Below the pieces are notes generated by a model. It saw nothing but the letters and a program-made list of their open reading frames with translations, did not search any database and was not told where the DNA came from. Shown here piece by piece: positions 1-10,000 of a stretch of 39,974 bases of DNA. Position 1 is the first letter of the stretch, and every line of letters begins with the position of its first letter. This DNA comes from Chloroflexota bacterium (GTDB lineage: Bacteria; Chloroflexota; Anaerolineae; Aggregatilineales; J027). The stretch is from contig JAKEEQ010000478.1 in NCBI GenBank assembly GCA_022616515.1, positions 1 through 39,974 of the forward strand. Direction: 5' to 3'. The position numbers and the translations under genes were made by a program.

Positions 1-2
1 AC

Positions 3-278
3 CAGCCGCTCTACGGCGAACTGAGCAAGACCTACATCATTCACGGTGAGGAACAACAGGCCATCCAGCGCCTGGGTTATCACATTCACCAACTGCTGCC
101 CATTCCGGTGCGGAGTGAGTGGTACCCCTACCTGTGGCAGCGTGGCTCAATCGACAGCCTTGTCACCCGCTGTGACAGTCGGGGTGGCATCAGCCTGTAT
201 GCCATCAACCTCGACCAACAAGCCTGGACGCTGATCATCCAGCAGGGCTTGCGCAACAACATTCTTCACTTGCAATAA
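3..278 (+). CDS. C-terminal part of an unrecognised protein (5' end outside window)
   Basis: An open frame runs from the left edge to a TAA at 276-278 and gives 91 residues ending in NNILHLQ. I do not recognise the family. The tail is rich in aromatic and basic residues, with no membrane segment and no obvious catalytic motif. It ends 44 bases before the methyltransferase/helicase gene on the same strand, so the two are probably co-transcribed. The overlapping frame at 46-234 has a start codon but no good ribosome site, and it reads as low-complexity Cys/Thr/Ser sequence typical of a shadow frame. I therefore prefer the frame given here. No function is assigned. Confidence 0.6.
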   Translation, partial: QPLYGELSKTYIIHGEEQQAIQRLGYHIHQLLPIPVRSEWYPYLWQRGSIDSLVTRCDSRGGISLYAINLDQQAWTLIIQQGLRNNILHLQ

Positions 279-322
279 GTTCTCCACATCTATTTCTATC
301 CACAGAAAGGCAGGAATTTATC

Positions 323-3300
323 ATGGCACGAGTCCAGGCTGATCTCAAAGCCGGGTATTATCCTATCAACACTGACCATCTACCCCACATCGCACGTCTT
401 TTCACGCCGGGAGCAGGCAAAATACTTGACCCGTGTGCGGGGGAAGGCGCAGCACTGGCGTATCTGGCGCAGGCATGGGGCATGACACCCTATGCCAATG
501 AACTCAATCAGGAGCGCTATGCGCAGTGCCGGGAACGGTTCGGGGCGCTGCAAGCCGTGCAGGGGGATCTGCGCCAACTGCGGGCATCACGTAATGCCTT
601 CGGGGTGGTCTACTGCAATCCACCCTATTCACTGGATGCTACTGCCGATAAGGCGCACAAGAGGACCGAGTTCCAGATGCTGGGGCTAAGCTGGAAGTGG
701 GTGCAGCCCGGTGGCATATGTCTCTGGGTGGTGTACGATTACCATCTCAGCCAGAATCCACATGCGCTGGACTTCCTGACCTATCACGCCGCCCAGGTCG
801 ATGTCTATCGCCTGCCCGGATTACATCTGAAGCAGTACCAACAGATCCTGGTGGTGGCCCGCAAACGACTGGCGAAACTTGATCCATCCGCCGATATGCG
901 TGAGGCGCTGGCCGAGTTGACCGTCAAGGCGGAAAATCCACGCCCCATCACGGAAGTTACCAAGCCGCTGTATGAACTGCCTACCCCACCCGATCATAGT
1001 CGCTTCCAATTCGCGCCCGCCACACTCACCCCTGACTTTGCCCTGCAAGCTGTCGAGCAAGCGGGTGTCCATCTCCAGAATCGGTTTCAGAAGAGCATCG
1101 CGCCGCCGCCACCCGAAACGCTGGAACGGCCCATCACGCTGCCCAAAGCCGCTCAGGTCCTGATGCTGATCGTGTCGGGGTTTACCAATGGTATTGTGCT
1201 GGAGCTAGGCGATGGGCGAACCGTCATGGTACGCGGCACCATTCAACGCCAGCGGGCACTCACCCAGCAGGATGAGATTGTAGAACCGGGCAGCGGGCAG
1301 ATCATCGGGCGCAAGCAGACCTTCACGACACGACCTAAGTCAGTGGTGGCTCTGCTGGACGACGCGGGTCGTATTGAACTGCTCAAGGACGAAGCCGACA
1401 TCGTGAACTTTGTGGAGACCCACCGCGAGCAGCTCTTTGATTACGTCAAGACCCATCATCCACCGCTGTATGAGTTTGATTACGGTGGTATTCGCGAGCT
1501 GGTCGATGGCGTACGCCTGCCCCTCAAGGATGAGAAAAGCGGGCTGACCGAACTCAAGCCACTGTTTACGACCCAGCGGCACATGATCGCTGCTGCTTAC
1601 ACCGCCTTACAAGCGCGTCATCGCGTCCTGATTTCAGCCGAACCGGGGATCGGAAAGAGCATCCTCGGCGTGACACTGGCGGCAGCGGTGGGCAAGGATC
1701 GCCAGCCGGGTCAGGTGGTGATGGTGATGTGTCCACCCCAGCTCACGGGCAAATGGAAGCGCGAGATTGAACGGGCACACGGTTTACCGGATCGTTACGC
1801 CGAAATCCTGAGCCGGGTCGATGAGGTGCGTGATTTCATGGCGCGGGCCGAAGCGCATCCCGATGTCCTGCATATCGGGGTCATGTCGCGTGAGATGGCG
1901 AAACTGGGGTCAGGCTGGCAGCACGCCCTGCACTGGCAAGCCGTGCGTCAGGCACTGTGGCCCATTAACACACCGCCACCGGATGAACTAAAGGGCCGGG
2001 AACGCATCGCCACGGTCTATATCCCCTGCTGCCCGACCTGTGCCGAACCGGTGCGCAAAGCCGCCACCGGTGATCTCCTCTCGCCGGGACACTTTGGCTA
2101 TGATCCAAAGACCGGCACCTACGACAACCAGAAACGCACGCGTACCCAGTATCACTGCCGGAACTGTGGCGGTGCCCTGTACCAGATCACCCGCCTCAAG
2201 GGCAGCCAGCCTGGACCGGGTGAGAAGTTCCCCAGGCACAATCCACGCATGCCGCTGGCCGAGTTCATCGCGCGGGTGTATCCGGGGCGCGTCGCACTGA
2301 GCATTATTGACGAGGTTCACCAGTGCAAATCCTTAAGTGCCGATCAGGGGCGGGCCATGACCCATCTGGTCAACTGCTCAGAGAAGAGTGTGGGATTATC
2401 CGGCACAATTTTTGGCGGGCTGGCGTCGTCATTGTATCTACTGCTGTTCATGTTCTCGCATCACGTCCGGACCACGTATCCCTTCGGCAGCGGCGGCCAG
2501 CAGCGTTTCGTGGAAAACATGGGGGTTCTTGAGGAGGTGATCGAAGACCGTCCGCAGTACGAAAACGGCGTCTACAGCGGCACCAAACGTTATGACAGCG
2601 GCGTGCGCGAGAGTCCAGGCTGCTCCCCGCGTTTGGTGGTCGAGACGCTGCCGTGTACGGTGTTTGCCGGATTACACGACATCGGCCTCGACATGCCCGA
2701 ACTGATCGAGACGCCGGTGGCGATTACCCCGGATGTGGACCTGCGCCGCGCCTATGATCTGGGTGAGCAAAAACTCAAGGATTATCTGGCCGGACTGCGT
2801 TACACGGGCAAGCAGTGGACCTTCATGGGCGCTTACTTGCAGGCGTTGATGAATTATCCCGATGCCTGCGCCGACGCTTACCCCGTCTACCACAAAGAGT
2901 TCGACGAGACGGTATGGACCTTTCCCGGTCTGGGCGAGGACCAGCTTTACGCCAAAGAAGAAAAACTCATCGACATCGTCCGCCAGGAACTTGAGGAAGG
3001 CCGCAAAGTGACGGTCTTTGTGCGCCAAACGGGCAAGCGTGATGTGCAGCGGCGGTTGGCAAAACTGCTTACCGAACACGTACCCGGCGCAAAACCGTAT
3101 ATCATGTACGGGGGCAATAACGGCGGGGGTAGTGCGGAGGATGGCCTTCCCTCGGCCAGTGTGCCCACGCAGCAGCGTGAAAAGGCGCTCGATGACATGC
3201 TGGCCAAAGGCCGAAACGTGTTGATTTGTAATCCAATGTTGGTCGAAACAGGGCTTGACTTAATAAAGCTGCCTACCATTATCTTTTATGAACTGCTGTT

Positions 3301-3374
3301 TTCGCTGTACCCGATTGATCAGGCGTCGCGCCGTCACTGGCGCATCATCCAGCAGCAAGAGTGCCGCACATACT
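323..3374 (+). CDS. DNA methyltransferase-like / SNF2-type helicase fusion, exon 1 (DUF6094-like N-terminus)
   Basis: First exon of a gene split by a group II intron; exon 2 is 5808-6268 and the spliced product is 1170 residues. The N-terminal ~200 residues hold an AdoMet-binding motif (DPCAGEGAA, near residue 37) and an NPPY catalytic motif near residue 98, as in DUF6094/N6-adenine methyltransferase folds. A superfamily 2 helicase follows: Walker A EPGIGKS near 440, a C-x2-C...C-x2-C zinc-finger-like insert at about 569-615, a DEVH box near 661, a motif III-like SGT, and motif VI (QASRRHWRI) near 1000. The role is probably DNA processing or modification for the mobile element, which is inference. 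The unspliced frame stops at 3385 after CRTYCAP, just inside the intron. Start choice: ATG at 323 after a weak AGGCAGGA site. Confidence 0.8.
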
Positions 3375-3648
3375 GTGCGCCGTAAGACGGCATGTTGGAT
3401 TGTGCTTGAAGCACCGCAGGTTGAAGGAAAACACCTGTGAGGTCAGCCAACTTACCTGAGTGGGAAACCAGGAGGGGACAAAAGCATGTTGGCAAAGGGG
3501 TGAACTGTGAAGTCGTTTAGCAGAGTTTGCAACCCCAAGACCTGAATGTATGGGCAAAGCTGAATTGCTTGAAATCTAGTAGCAAGTTGGAAATCCGGCT
3601 TCCCTTGACACAACGACTAAAGTCAAGCCTCAGAGACAGCATTTTAGT

Positions 3649-3654
3649 AGTATG
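3649..3654 (+). other. Candidate EBS1 of the group II intron
   Basis: AGTATG is the exact reverse complement of the six exon bases before the intron (3369-3374, CATACT). It lies in domain I, where exon-binding site 1 is expected. I could not identify EBS2 with confidence. Confidence 0.7.
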
Positions 3655-3900
3655 GAAATGTGAAACCTTCTCTCTGAGAACAGGGTTAATGAAACCCCTC
3701 AAGCTACGAACGGATGCCCTAACCATTCTAAACGTCTAGCATGACTGTACTACGGGATTGCCTACAAGCCGCGAGGCTCATGGCAACGGAAACCCCATAG
3801 TAGTCGTGGGAGTAACGCCCCACCAAGGCAGTTGGGTAACGCCAACTACAGGGCGAAGGGGGTTAGGAATTCAAGCTGAAGATTTGGAAAGGTATGCGCA

Positions 3901-5709
3901 ATGCAAACAGCTCAACAAATTCTCACAGCTATACGCAAAATGGGAGAGAAGGATATACCGCTAACCAGGGTGTATCGAAGCTTGTACAGTGAGGATCTAT
4001 TCCTCACTGCCTACAGTCACCTTTATAGTAAGTCGGGCGCACTGACACCGGGCACAATCGATGATACCGTCGATGGAATGAACCTGGAACGTATTCGTGC
4101 CATCATTGAAGCGTTACGCCACGAACAATTCCATTTTCAACCAGTACGACGGACCTACATCGACAAACCCAACGGTGGACAACGCCCTCTCGGTATCCCG
4201 AATTTCAGTGATAAGCTTGTGCAAGAGGCACTTCGTATGCTGCTGGAAGCCTACTATGAACCACGCTTCCGCGAGAGTTCACACAGCTTCCGTCCTAAGC
4301 GAGGTTGTCACACCGCACTCAAGCATATCAAGCAGAAGTTTCCGGGTACAGTATGGTTCATTGAAGGCGATATTCGTGCCTGTTTCGACCACATTGACCA
4401 TGACATCCTGTTAGCTATATTGGCGCGGGACATTCATGACGGACGTGTGTTGGAACTCGTGCGACGTTGCCTCAAAGCGGGAGTGTTGGAAGACTGGAAA
4501 TATCACGCGACCCACAGTGGTACACCACAGGGAGGCGTGCTCAGTCCATTACTCGCCAACATTTATCTGCATGAACTAGACACTTTCGTTGAGGATACGC
4601 TCATTCCTCAGTACACAAAAGGTAAAATGCGAGCAGGAAATCCTGACTACCAGCGTATACACAGCCGGTTATGGAAGGCACGCCAACGTCAGCAAACGGA
4701 CCGGGTGCGTGAACTGCAAGCTCAGGTCCGCGAGTTGCCATCGGGTGATCCGCATGACCCTAACTATCGCCGACTAAAATATGTGCGCTATGCCGACGAT
4801 TTTCTGCTGGGGTTCCTTGGCAGTAAAGCGGAAGCAGAAGCCATTAAGACGGCACTTGCTGGATTTCTACACGACCAGTTGGGATTAGAGCTAAACACTG
4901 ACAAAACCCTGATCACCCATGCTCGCACCCAACAGGCCCATTTTCTGAATTATGCCATTAGTACTCAACATGAGAATTCCAAGATAACGCGAAACAGCAA
5001 GGGATTTAAAGGGCGAAGTGCTAATGGCAACATTCGACTTGGGCTGCCTCAAAACCTCATGCAACAACAGGCGAAACGGTATCTGCGCGATGGCAAAATC
5101 GTTGGTGATGGGACTTTGCTGCATTACTCAGATGCCCATATCATTGAAACCTATCAACAGCGTTTCAGTGGTATAGCAGAATACTACAAATACGCGACCA
5201 ACCGAAGCCAATTGAATCGTTTGCAGTACATAATGCAACAATCATTGGTGAAAACGCTTGCCAGCAAATTCAAACTCTCAGCAAAACAAGTCTATAAGAA
5301 GTACTCTGGTCGTAAAGTCGTTGACCATCACCTGTATCGAACGCTCCAGGTGGAAATTCCTACTGGTGAAGCTTCACGTCTTATTTACTGGGGTGCAATA
5401 CCCTTGAGAGTTGTGCCGATCGGGATGAAAACCATCAACGATCAGCCGAAGTTTGAAGGCGCGTTGGCTAAAACTGATCTTATTCAGCGTCTACAAGCTA
5501 ACAGATGTGAACTATGTGGTTCCACAACTGATGTGGAGGTTCATCATATTCGTAAGCTCGCAGACCTGAAAAGACGGTGGGCAGGTCGCAAAGAAAAACC
5601 CGCATGGGTAACCAAGATGATTGCCATTCAGCGAAAATCACTGATCGTCTGTCGGTCATGTCATCTGGCAATTCATGCTGGACAACCAACTCCCAATTTG
5701 CATGAATGA
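3901..5709 (+). CDS. ltrA: Group II intron reverse transcriptase/maturase with HNH endonuclease domain
   Basis: The intron-encoded protein (602 residues) promotes splicing and retrohoming. The N-terminal reverse transcriptase domain carries FRP, GDI and QGGVLSPLLANIYL-type blocks and the catalytic YADD (about residues 298-301). A long charged linker of about 60 residues precedes YADD, as in many organellar-like intron proteins. A maturase (X) domain follows. The C-terminus has an HNH-type zinc-binding endonuclease: CELC, then the EVHH core, then CRSC and HLAIH. The ATG at 3901 follows GGAAAGG eight bases upstream. The full length and intact YADD and HNH motifs suggest an active protein. The stop at 5707-5709 lies nine bases before domain V. 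Confidence 0.95.
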   Translation: MQTAQQILTAIRKMGEKDIPLTRVYRSLYSEDLFLTAYSHLYSKSGALTPGTIDDTVDGMNLERIRAIIEALRHEQFHFQPVRRTYIDKPNGGQRPLGIPNFSDKLVQEALRMLLEAYYEPRFRESSHSFRPKRGCHTALKHIKQKFPGTVWFIEGDIRACFDHIDHDILLAILARDIHDGRVLELVRRCLKAGVLEDWKYHATHSGTPQGGVLSPLLANIYLHELDTFVEDTLIPQYTKGKMRAGNPDYQRIHSRLWKARQRQQTDRVRELQAQVRELPSGDPHDPNYRRLKYVRYADDFLLGFLGSKAEAEAIKTALAGFLHDQLGLELNTDKTLITHARTQQAHFLNYAISTQHENSKITRNSKGFKGRSANGNIRLGLPQNLMQQQAKRYLRDGKIVGDGTLLHYSDAHIIETYQQRFSGIAEYYKYATNRSQLNRLQYIMQQSLVKTLASKFKLSAKQVYKKYSGRKVVDHHLYRTLQVEIPTGEASRLIYWGAIPLRVVPIGMKTINDQPKFEGALAKTDLIQRLQANRCELCGSTTDVEVHHIRKLADLKRRWAGRKEKPAWVTKMIAIQRKSLIVCRSCHLAIHAGQPTPNLHE

Positions 5710-5717
5710 ATTCTGGA

Positions 5718-5751
5718 GAGCCGTGTGATGTGAAAGCATCAAGCACGGTTC
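5718..5751 (+). ncRNA. Group II intron domain V catalytic hairpin
   Basis: A 34-base hairpin with lower stem GAGCCGTG/CACGGTTC (one G-U pair), an AG bulge, upper stem GATGT/GCATC and GAAA loop. This is the canonical length and layout of domain V. The AGC triad is at 5719-5721. Confidence 0.92.
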
Positions 5752-5807
5752 GGAGAGGGGCGGATAGAAAAGTGTCTACACGATAACTCGCTAGCCGCCT
5801 ACTCTAC

Positions 5808-6268
5808 ATCTCTACTATCAGGAGACGATGGAGGAGCGGGCGCTGGAGATGCTTGCCAAAAAGCGGGATGCCGCGCAGATCCTATACGGTGACATGAGTG
5901 CCACCGGACTGGCCGCGCTGACCGGGGAAGGCGGCATTGCCAATGATCTGGTCAAGGCGCTGGAGCAAGCTTTGCACACGGAAGACAACCCGGACACGGA
6001 GCGTGAGGATGCCGATTTACAGACGTTGTTTGAGCGCACCTCGCTGGCCCATTACGCAAGTCCGTGGACGCTGGCCGTGCAGGCCGAGGGTGTCCAGGCT
6101 GAAGGTGAAGTGCTAGCGGCACCAGCCATCCAGCCAGCGCCAGTACCCGTCAAGACCCCACCGGTCGTCAGGCCGCTTCCACCACGTCCCATCCGTCAGC
6201 CGCAGTTGCCCAGATACCAGCCTGTGCCCATCCGGGCCGAGGATGCCGTCCAGCCCCGTCTGTTCTAA
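5808..6268 (+). CDS. Methyltransferase/helicase fusion, exon 2
   Basis: The second exon starts exactly after the intron. Joined to 3374, codon T|AT reads Tyr, and the junction reads CRTY-YLYYQETMEERALEMLAKK. That is the usual segment after helicase motif VI, where a tyrosine-rich strand is followed by a TMEERAL-type helix. The exon adds about 153 residues: a helical end of the helicase domain and then a Pro-rich tail (about 6118-6265) ending in QPRLF. Taken alone, the ATG at 5828 would give an apparent 146-residue protein. It lacks its own ribosome site and should not be annotated as a separate gene. Total coding length 3052 + 461 = 3513 bases, exactly 1171 codons. Confidence 0.9.
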
Positions 6269-6277
6269 TTCAACCCT

Positions 6278-6305
6278 GCGCTGCCTGAAAAGGTGGCGCT
6301 TTTTT
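6278..6305 (+). terminator. Rho-independent terminator after the helicase gene
   Basis: Stem GCGCTGCC/GGTGGCGC (eight pairs, two of them G-U) with a six-base TGAAAA loop, followed by six T. It lies 10 bases after the helicase stop and overlaps the false early start at 6293 of the next frame. Confidence 0.65.
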
Positions 6306-6331
6306 ATCTCTCTCCTGAAAGGATTTCCCAC

Positions 6332-6883
6332 ATGTCTCGCGAAGCCCTGGATCGTTATCATGCCCGTTACGACCAAAAGCAGTACATGGCGCTGCAAAAA
6401 GACATCGCCCACGCCCTGCGCCGGTCGCCGGACGACAAACTCACCAGTGTGGTCATGAATCGCATAACGGACACCGCGCTTGAGCTATGCAATCACCCGG
6501 CGCATGAAGGCGCACACCTGGAACTGGCGATTGTCTGTCAGGCGTATCATCTGCCGCTGCCCATCATTGACGGGATGCATGAGTACTTGCAGGGCTACAC
6601 CACCGGTCAGGACATCCGGCTGACCGATTTCCGGGCCATTGCTAAAGCATTACACACCGCCACCAATGCGTTTGATGATCTACGCGCCAGTAGTCTCTGT
6701 GCCAGTGCTATCCACAGTTGGCAGGGTCGTTGTGCCCATCACCTCCTGGTGGCGGCTGAACACCTGACCCTGGCTGCCCGGCATCTGTTAATGGGTAAAC
6801 ATGATGGCTATGTCAAAGAGAAACTGACGCTGGCCGAGGAACGAGTGACCATGGCGCAGCAGGAAGGACCTGCTAATGATTAG
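6332..6883 (+). CDS. Unrecognised soluble helical protein
   Basis: The protein has 183 residues when started at ATG 6332, which has GAAAGGA eight bases upstream. An in-frame ATG at 6293 lies inside the preceding terminator hairpin and is rejected. The sequence is mostly alpha-helical in appearance and rich in Ala, His and Leu, with several His (GAHLEL, HSWQGRCAHHLLVAAEHL) but no motif I can tie to a family. There is no signal peptide or membrane span. It stands between two terminators, so it may be an independent transcript or receive read-through from the helicase gene. It is probably an element-specific accessory gene; I assign no function. Confidence 0.7.
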   Translation: MSREALDRYHARYDQKQYMALQKDIAHALRRSPDDKLTSVVMNRITDTALELCNHPAHEGAHLELAIVCQAYHLPLPIIDGMHEYLQGYTTGQDIRLTDFRAIAKALHTATNAFDDLRASSLCASAIHSWQGRCAHHLLVAAEHLTLAARHLLMGKHDGYVKEKLTLAEERVTMAQQEGPAND

Positions 6884-6895
6884 GTGATAACCATG

Positions 6896-6927
6896 AGGCC
6901 CTGCTCATCAACAAGCAGGGCCTATTT
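6896..6927 (+). terminator. Rho-independent terminator
   Basis: A perfect 10-base stem AGGCCCTGCT/AGCAGGGCCT with an eight-base loop, followed by ATTTTC. It lies 12 bases after the stop of the 183-residue gene. It faces the end of the minus-strand kinase/NACHT gene (stop at 7001), and the symmetric stem could work in both directions. Confidence 0.85.
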
Positions 6928-7000
6928 TCAAATTGTCGCGATTCCTCGCCTGCGGCGCTCTCAGAAAAACAGAACTTCAGAATTTAGGAAACAGAGTGTA

Positions 7001-10000
7001 TTAATAAGAGCGAGCACAGCGAAACCCGATGTCGTGGCTCCTGCTGAACGGATAGAACCCGGGACGATCCGACGCACGGAAGATGTCCGTACCGGTATCG
7101 TCCCACGAGCTGCCCCGCAACATGCGGCGAACATATGTGCTGAAATTTTCGTCGCTGATGACCACTTGTGGGTTCTCATAGTCGGTCAGGCACCATTCCC
7201 ACACATTGCCGCTCATGTCCATAATGCCATACGGTGATTTGCCCGCCGGGAAAATACCCGGGGCGCTGGTCTGGTTGATACCCGTTTCTGGGGTGTTGCT
7301 GACCGTAGGGTCAAAGGTGTTGCCATACGGGAATTTCAGCCCGGTCAGACCGCGTGCTGCTTTTTCCCATTCAAACTCAGTGGGCAGGCGTACCCCCCAG
7401 TTTTGTACATCAGCCAACGCAGGAATTGCAGCGCCTTCGCCGGATAATTTCCAGCTCAACCAGCGGCAAAAGGCCATGGCCTGATACCAGTTGACCGACT
7501 CACGCGGGTGATTCCAGTATTTGAAATACTGGTTTTCCCTTACCTTATCAGCTTCATCGGCTGCCATCCCGGCCAACCAGTCGATGTCCGGGTTGTCATA
7601 GCCATCGTCGGCATCCAGAAAGGCTTGAAACTGGCGATAAGTCACTGGATAGCGAGTCAGATAAAAAGCTGGCAGGGGGTCATGTTCAACACCCTGATAA
7701 ATCCATTTCTTCTTTTCATTCGGGATGCGTACCCAGCCAAAATCAGGCAAACCGTCGACGTTGAGGCCAAGGCCGGGACGATCATCGGCGTCAAATAGAC
7801 CCAGTACGCGATAGGCCGCGGCCCTTCCGACTGGATTTTTCTCGCCTGTTTTTGTTTGTGCGCTCTGGATGAGGACAGTGCGCGTGTTTTCACTGATGGT
7901 TTCCAGCGTAGCATCGTCCCGTATCCGCTGTAGAGTCTGTGTACCCAGTTCGGGGCTGGCCTGCCCCAGCCAGCGGGCCACCCCTTCCACATCTTTGGTA
8001 AATTCGGCTAACATCAGAGCTGTTTCGCGCCAGGTGGATAGATCCCACCACGTTTCACCGATTACCGATGTTGGATCTTCACCGGCATACATTTGCACAG
8101 CCAGTGTCTCCGCCGAAAAATATTCCTGCAATAACTGGTGGGCAAAACGTATGTCATCGCCATTCAGGACGAGAATGCTGGCATCCAGCCCGGCCTGCAT
8201 CAGCCCATCATCACTCACATCCCCGATCTTGAGGACGGTGGTGGTGGCAGTCTGCATCTGACGTGCCAGACCCGTCAGGAAGTTTTTCAGTTCATCAAAG
8301 TCCGGGAAAGGCTGACCGCGTTTTTCGGCGTGCTCCTTTTCGCGCTCATACAAATCACTCACAAATGCCATGTACAATTCGGCGCGATTGTCCGGCATCT
8401 GCTCTTTCTGATGAAGGGTACAGATGACCCGCGCCAGATAGGGATTACGGGCCAGTGGTATGAGCTTCGCCCCCTCCCACATCAGTTGCCAGGCACGACG
8501 TCCACTCCAATCTCCAGTTGAATAGGAAAACTTAGTGTCTTGCTTCCAGAAACGCTGTGGTTCGCTTTCTGCTTGAACGACCTGCCAAAATTTCATCAAT
8601 TCCTGACTCCCTCCCATACGCTGCCACAGTTCCTCATCGTCGTACTTTAGTAGTTGTTTATAGCGCCGCACAAATTCGCGGATGGCGGGCAGTTCAAGAT
8701 CACGTACTTCGAGCCGTTCCAGTTTCAGGCTGTCCAGGTCGTTGTCGTAATCCCGAATGCGGCAGGACACCACAAACAGGGGCACCTCAGCTAATGTGTC
8801 GCGCACGTCGGGCAGGAGTTCGCGCTGGTCCTCAGTGGTTGACACGCGCGGCATTTCGTTGAGCGCATCGCAGATCAAGACCAGCCGCTCATCTTTCAGC
8901 AGTTGGGTGTAGTAGGGAGCCAGCTCGCGCATTTGCTGCCTGATGTATGCCTCAAACGAGACGTCGCCCTTGAAGGCGTTGAGTGGCACATAGACGGGCA
9001 CCCGCTGCAAATCTGCGTAGCGGTTGATATAGTGCATCGCCAGCCGTTCCAGTGTAAATGTCTTACCGGAACCGGGTTCACCGACCAATACCACCCGCTG
9101 GCTGTGTGTCAGCGTTTCGAGGATATCCTCAACATAGCTGGGCTCAGATGTTTCTGGCTGGCGCAGCAAGCGCATATTCTCAATATCTGTAGGGTCAGAT
9201 CGTGTGGGCTGGTGGAGATCAGCGTCCAGCTCGACAAGGAACTGGTCAATGACATCCTCAAATTCGGTCAGGAAGGGGTCATCATAAACATCTTCAGGCG
9301 CTTCACGCGATTTGGGCTGGAATACGCTGCGAATGTCGCCTTCCAGATCAACGAACAGCTTCTCGAACACAACCAACTTGCGCCGGATGCGCAGGTCATC
9401 CAAGTATTTGTTTATCTTGGTGGCGACATTTTCCGGGTCTGCCCTCCAGTGAACAAGATCGGTAATGAAGTCGCTGGCAGTTGGATAGCGTTCATCGGCT
9501 TTTTTGGCAGTGGCCCGGTGTAATATGCTGAGAATTTCATCCGGCAGCGTGGGATGAGCGGGCAGCAGATCATCCATATGCTGCTGGAGCAAGCGAGCAT
9601 GGCTGGAGGCGTCGTACGGAAACTCGCCGGTCAACATTTCATAGGCGATAATCGCCAGCGCATAAACATCGGTCTGCGGCGACACCGGCTGATTGTACCA
9701 CTGCTCCGGGGCCATATACTTCTTGGTGCCCACCCATTCGCCTGAATCGGTCAGGCTCATGTCCTCTTCCGGGCTAACCGCCAACCCAAAATCACCCAGA
9801 TACAAATTGCCTTCGCGCATCAGAATATTTTCCGGTTTCACATCACGATGGACAATGCCCTGCTGGTGAGCGAAGTGCAGAGCTTCAGCAATCTGCTGCA
9901 AGTAGTGAACCGTTTCTTTGTCGCTGAAGACGCGCCCCTGCATAAAGTCACGCAGGGTTTCGCCTTTCACATAATCCATCACGGCATAAAATTGTGCTCC

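Larger units (their letters stand above)
3375..5807 (+). mobile_element. Complete group II intron, 2433 bases, in the helicase gene
   Basis: The 5' end GTGCG (3375) and the 3' end ...CTCTAC (5807) fit the GUGYG...AY rule. Domain V is visible at 5718-5751 as a 34-base hairpin with a GAAA tetraloop, an AGC triad at its base and an AG bulge. Domain VI follows (about 5758-5807) with a candidate branch-point A near 5801. The last six exon bases, CATACT (3369-3374, IBS1), are perfectly complementary to AGTATG at 3649-3654 in domain I, a good EBS1. Removing 3375-5807 joins exon codon T|AT in frame. About 525 bases of structured, non-coding domains I-IV precede the reverse transcriptase gene at 3901. 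All parts look intact, so the element is probably splicing-competent and possibly still mobile. Confidence 0.93.

Noticed and set aside
5828-6268. Separate 146-residue gene starting at ATG 5828.
   Set aside because: It is exon 2 of the helicase. The frame continues upstream to the intron border and the spliced junction is coherent. No ribosome site is present.
7001-7200. Possible diversity-generating retroelement: the FGE/lectin-like end of the kinase/NACHT protein is a typical variable-region fold, and a reverse transcriptase is nearby.
   Set aside because: The only reverse transcriptase is the group II intron protein with HNH and maturase domains. No second near-identical template copy of the 3' end was seen, and the variable-site Asn-codon enrichment is not evident.
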